Part shown: positions 59,833 through 64,000 of the stretch, in pieces | Layout: each line of letters opens with the position of its first letter | Position numbering within the stretch: position 1 is the stretch's first letter | Origin: Apiospora phragmitis | Taxonomy: Eukaryota; Ascomycota; Sordariomycetes; Amphisphaeriales; Apiosporaceae | Direction of reading: 5' to 3' | Assembly (NCBI GenBank): GCA_038363925.1 | Contig: JAQQWL010000011.1 | Location: 6,944,001-7,008,000, forward strand | DNA: 64,000 nucleotides | Translations under genes and position numbers: made by a program | The notes under the pieces: generated by a model | Databases searched by the model: none | What the model saw: only the letters and a program-made list of their open reading frames with translations | Told to the model about the DNA's origin: nothing

Positions 59833-61354
59833 TCAGGACCTTTGTGCAACAACTTCTCGAGCGTAAAATTCGACCAGCATCGTAGCATAAGCCTCTAGGT
59901 CCTCCACCGGGACAGCGAGACGGAAGTCGTTAAGAAGCAGGAACTGGAGCTCCAGGTGATTCAACTCGGCAAGGGGCAAACCGCCAACCTAAGCACTGTT
60001 AGCATCTGATCGGAGTTCAATGGAGACCACAAGAGGAAGCCGCACCTTTGCGTATCTTGAGTTAGTGTAAAACACATCAGAGAAAAATTTACTGGCGCAG
60101 GTCACTCCAGCGATAATCAGCCGATGAATATTGAAGCTGTCCACAACGAAGTATGTTGCGGGCGAGGAGACCGATGTGGAACTTGTCGCGGATGGAACTC
60201 TCTGTGGCTTCAGGCTGGTTTCTCCCCCCTCATCTTCGTCATCGGCTAGATCGGAGTCCGTCTCGTCACTTTGCTCGCCCTCAACGTCATTCATTTCTGT
60301 GTCAGCCTCCGAGTCGGGCTGCGCTGTCTTAGCAGCAGAGGTATGTTGCGCCGCCGTTTTACGCCGGGTTTCCTCGGCTTCCATAACCATGTTATTTACC
60401 CGCTCGGTCATACGATCGAAGTAGACGAGCAAGCTCAGAAAAACCTCGTACGTTGTTGGGCAGTACTTGTGGATTCTGCTCAGATAACTCAGGATTGTGA
60501 TGGCAGGCACATTCTTGCCATGAAACGCAAGCACTGAGCTGCTTAGAGGACTCATAGTCGCGCCGTCATTGTTGTGGCTGGCGGCCGTTTGTTGGTGCGC
60601 AGCATTTCTGTGTAGGGCATCGTGCTGGAGGTCGTTGGTGGTTGTGATTTTCGTCAGGAGCGCAGCAACCATTTCAATGATATCACCGATAGGCATACCG
60701 CTGATTTCGTATTTCATTGCTTGTAGCGGGGGGGTCCTGGAGTATACCTGGCCCATTGCCGCCATTCATCAGATCAGCTTGGGCAAGTTCCCGTATGTGA
60801 GCCAGATCCCGCACGACAATGGTATGGCCTTGTGAGGAAGAGGCGTTATACGGCGTGGCACGAGGCCCAGCCGACAAGGGATTGGTATCTGATTCCGGGG
60901 AAGGCTGCTGCTGATGCGAAGACGACCTCGATGTAGCAGAAGATGCAGCAGTCTGTGTTTGGGATGCCATGGATGCGACCGAGTTATCGCTCCCATGCTG
61001 CGGCCTCTGCCCAGTCGACGAAGATGAATCGGGCGGGGAGGGAAAGCGTGATGCGCCTCCACTTGAAGATACCGGTTCCTGTGTAGGCAGACTATCTGTT
61101 TCGGTAGCGACGGCAGGTGCGGCTGTGTCCCAGGTTCGCTTCGACGGGGTGGCGCTCGGTACTGTGGGGGTTTTGTATTTCGGAGAGGTGGAGGGACGAG
61201 TCGAGAGGGGAGGCGCGACCTCCCTGGGGCGGCTTCTTGATTCTGATCGGTAAGAGGACTCGCGAGTATGGGAATGATCGTGCTGTAAGCCCGAAGCCAT
61301 TATATTATGGAAACGAGAATGATCCGCAGCGTAGTCGCCGATTACAGCCGCCAT
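59833..61354 (-). CDS. PHO80/PREG-type Pho85 cyclin, with one apparent frame break
   Basis: This cyclin partners a Pho85-type kinase and, in the PHO80/PREG branch, controls the phosphate response. Exon 1 (61354-60046) encodes a Ser/Pro-rich N-terminus of about 200 residues. The cyclin fold follows: YEISGMPIGDIIEMVAALL, YEVFLSLLVYFDRM, an acidic insertion, then FVVDSFNIHRLIIAGVTCASKFFSDVFY. Exon 2 (59988-59833) adds VGGLPLAELNHLELQFLLLNDFRL and a short tail ending AQRS. The N-terminal frame and the cyclin frame meet at 60,735-60,756 with a one-base shift; one extra G in the GGGCC stretch (60,750-60,754) is the simplest cause. Removing it gives exactly 488 codons (487 aa). An intron there would need to be 11 bases, so a base error or true mutation is likelier. 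Confidence 0.88.
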
Positions 61355-64000
61355 CTCATTGATTTGTCGCAGCGTGATAGATTAAGAATTCGAAGACGAG
61401 GTCGGCAACGTTATTCGCGGGCAGGGTATTATGTATCTGTGAGATAGAGGATGCCGGTCAGTTGGTTTGTCCATTGTCTTCACAACACGCCCAGGTGAGG
61501 TCGTTGAACCCAAAACGAAATGAAGAAGGAAAATAGAATAATAAGACCACGAACGCAGGAACGAAAGTAGCTGCAAGGCACCAACAAATCAATCACGCTG
61601 CGAAGTCCATGAGCCCAACGCAACACCGAGGTTGAATGGCATATCTCATCGACTGGCCAACTCGCTGGTTTTACAGTAGTCACATACATGACAACGCACC
61701 TTACGGCGAACGATATCATCGCACACACGGGTCTGGGGAAGAATGAGGGCAGAAGGAAACGACAGCGACAGTCTGGTCGATGGGCATCGATGCTCGCCCC
61801 CAGGTTCTATTGGCACCAAGCTTCCACATGTGTTATGCGAATGCACGTGTTTCAATTCTCACATAGCCTCTGTTGTATCCCACTTTCTGGAACGGAGGTG
61901 ATGCCAAAGGCGACGCAGGACGGGAAGGGGAAAGGAGTGCAGGATGACAGACCGACGAGAGATAAGGGATGCGAAGAGCAGATTACAGCCAGAGGGAAAA
62001 ACAGGCTCATTGAATTGGATAGAAACAAGGAAGGATGCGAGAGCTTACTGTGTGTGTGTATATTGTCGTGGTGTACTTCAAAGCACAGTCGTCATATCTC
62101 AAGCCACAAGCAAGCCGCTGAACTGGTAGTCTCGTCTAATACAGTTTGGAGGACGGCTGGGGATAGAATAGACCGAAACTTGGTTTCGCCGATGCGACCG
62201 GAAAGGATCGTAATACGAGAAGAGACCGACTCTTCGCAAGTCGAAAGATAAAACGTATGGAGGTTGGTGGTTTGGCAAGTGGTTCCGCGACAGATGGAAC
62301 GAGGCCAATATTCGAATTCGAGGGGCAACGTTGGGCGTTTTCGGGAGGAGGTGACCGGGCCCTTTTTGTTGCAAAGAAAGACGAATACTGGAACTGTGAT
62401 TGTTCGGAAGTTTTGGGTAGGGGCGGGTGGTGGTGGATTCCAGCGTCCAGTGATGGGGACCCCGAATTTCTACGGTGGTGGAGATAAGTACACCACTGAG
62501 AGAGAGCGGCGAAGCGCAAGACAAGAAGAGGAGCAAAAAGGAGGGAGATCTGGGATGCTGGATGCTTGCTTGGGTCTGGCAAGTTTATGAGGTAGCGTCG
62601 CGTAGCGGTAGCGTCGTCTGGCGGTGGCGGCGAAGGTTGTTTGAATCAGGGTGGTCGACGTACGTCAGGGCAAATCAATCATTCACCAAAGCAATATGCG
62701 ATGCGCTCCGATGCCACTTGTTATGACATAAACCCTGCGGGCCGTGATGCGACAGGCAACAACAAAGGAGGGCGAATCGCGTAGCGACCAGTGGGCTCCG
62801 GCAGAATTGAGGGTGCGAGGGAGAGAGAGAGGAAAAGGGAAGGGAAAACAAGATCCTCCTCCATTCATTACAAGTACTTCAAATTGGGAAATTCGAATTG
62901 GGCCGCAAAGAGTAATACCTATATATCGATGGCTGTCGGTTTGATAGATAAATGAATGGAAGGGTACGTCAAGTCACTTCAATGAACCTCCCGGGCCTGC
63001 CTGCCAGACCTGTCTACTTCCTGGGAGATTTTTAAATAGACAAAACAAAACACTTGAAACCCCCCTCGGCAAAATTGGACTCAACCGCGTAAGAGATGGG
63101 GTGGGAATCCTTTCATGCCGACCTAGAATACTGCGATGCGGTGTGTGTTGCGCGCCTGAGGCAAAGGAATAAACCGGAAGTTGAATCGGAGAAGATTGCA
63201 TGCTGTTTTGTTGTACATATTGAATGACCGCCCTGCCTGCCCGGGACGAATTACATCGAGGTACCCGGAGTAACAAGATGAGGAGGTTATTACAGAAGAC
63301 TTCCACTTCGCAATCGCCTGTGCTCTTGTGCCCTGTGCTCTCTGCGCTGTGCCTCTGTGACTCCCGTCTACATAGCAACCCAACCCAACCTAAGGCTGCT
63401 AGGCGGGTCAGTCAACCTTGTCCGCTATCACCGCACGTGGAATTTAGCTCGCCCGCAAATCAGAGACAATACATAGCAGCAGAAGCAAACAAGCCAGACC
63501 CTGGGTTGTGCGTGTGGGCTAAGGGCTGTGTAGCACTGCGCCGATCCCCTTGCTCGCCCATTAGATGGATGATCGATGAGGCTAGGAGACTATCCTACGA
63601 AATAGCATCACGGACCAGAACGTTGCCACTGCAGTTATGTATCTATGGCAGTATTGTTACGACGTTGGGAGGTTCGTGTGAGTGAACTAGGTTGGGAACC
63701 ATCAGGTAACTGAAGTAACTAGCTCACGGAGTAGGACCTAGACTCTACCAACCAGTCTACGGGCATTACGACGATATACCACTAAGTTTGTTACATGCCG
63801 TTACATGCCTAAGCAAAATAGACCTTGCACGAACCTGGATCACTATCGATTTTGACCTCGATACATATTCGCTGGCCTCGACTCGTGTCATTGAGACATT
63901 GAGACAATGCCTCATTGCTTGTTTATATTCCAGTCACCTGGCAATTTGGCATAGTATTGATGTGTGTTTGGATTCAATGGAAGATCCCACACTGCGCCAT
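61355..64000. other. Long 5' flank of the cyclin gene, no gene seen
   Basis: This 2.6-kb stretch holds many overlapping frames with no family features. A CT/GA-rich leader-like region runs from 61,360 to about 62,900. A GTAGCG-rich short repeat lies near 62,588-62,630. Long leaders are common for fungal regulatory genes, so part of this is probably promoter and 5' UTR. Confidence 0.5.

Noticed and set aside
61688..62251. 187-codon plus-strand frame upstream of the cyclin
   Set aside because: It runs antisense to the probable cyclin leader and has no family features.

Overview
The window looks like nuclear DNA of a filamentous ascomycete (Pezizomycotina, most likely a Sordariomycete). The genes have short GT-AG introns of about 50-90 bases, coding DNA is moderately GC-rich, and the families are typical of fungi. 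A 31-kb block of retroelements and DNA transposons shows heavy repeat-induced point mutation (RIP). I do not name a genus.

Layout. The left arm (1-27.7 kb) is ordinary gene-bearing DNA: a partial peroxiredoxin (+), an Ariadne-type RBR ubiquitin ligase (-), an MFS sugar transporter (-), a family-16 methyltransferase (+), the repair nuclease EXO1 (-) divergent from the ribosome-biogenesis gene TMA16 (+), a small Cys-rich protein (+), the mitochondrial p32/MAM33 protein (+) and a BAHD-like acyltransferase (-). A gene-poor 5.7-kb stretch follows. The block from 27.72 to 58.80 kb is AT-rich and RIP-mutated, with no intact gene. The right arm (58.8-64 kb) holds one gene, a PHO80/PREG-type cyclin (-), and long non-coding flanks.

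The AT-rich block can be read as nested transposons. Ty3/gypsy chromodomain retroelement copy 1 (31,509-39,226) sits inside the 5' LTR of gypsy copy 2 (31,014-46,135). Two pogo/Fot1-like DNA transposon families are present. Family 1 has copies at 27,810-30,300 and 56,821-58,667; family 2 has copies at 46,636-48,059, 52,539-54,404 and 56,243-58,777. Family-1 copy 2 lies inside family-2 copy 3. Solo LTRs interrupt family-1 copy 1 and the gag of gypsy copy 3, and a 500-bp TRIM-like element lies at 46,136-46,635. Three gypsy copies carry a decayed antisense reading frame between the chromodomain and the 3' LTR, in which nearly all stops fall where RIP would turn Gln codons into stops.

The genes do not form an operon or an obvious pathway; they are independent housekeeping genes plus one candidate secondary-metabolism acyltransferase. 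Four single-base frame breaks occur in three otherwise well-conserved genes (ligase twice, transporter once, cyclin once). In each case the gene model becomes an exact multiple of three once the single base is allowed for. This suggests consensus errors in the assembly, or less likely real mutations. RIP cannot explain them, because it makes only transitions.
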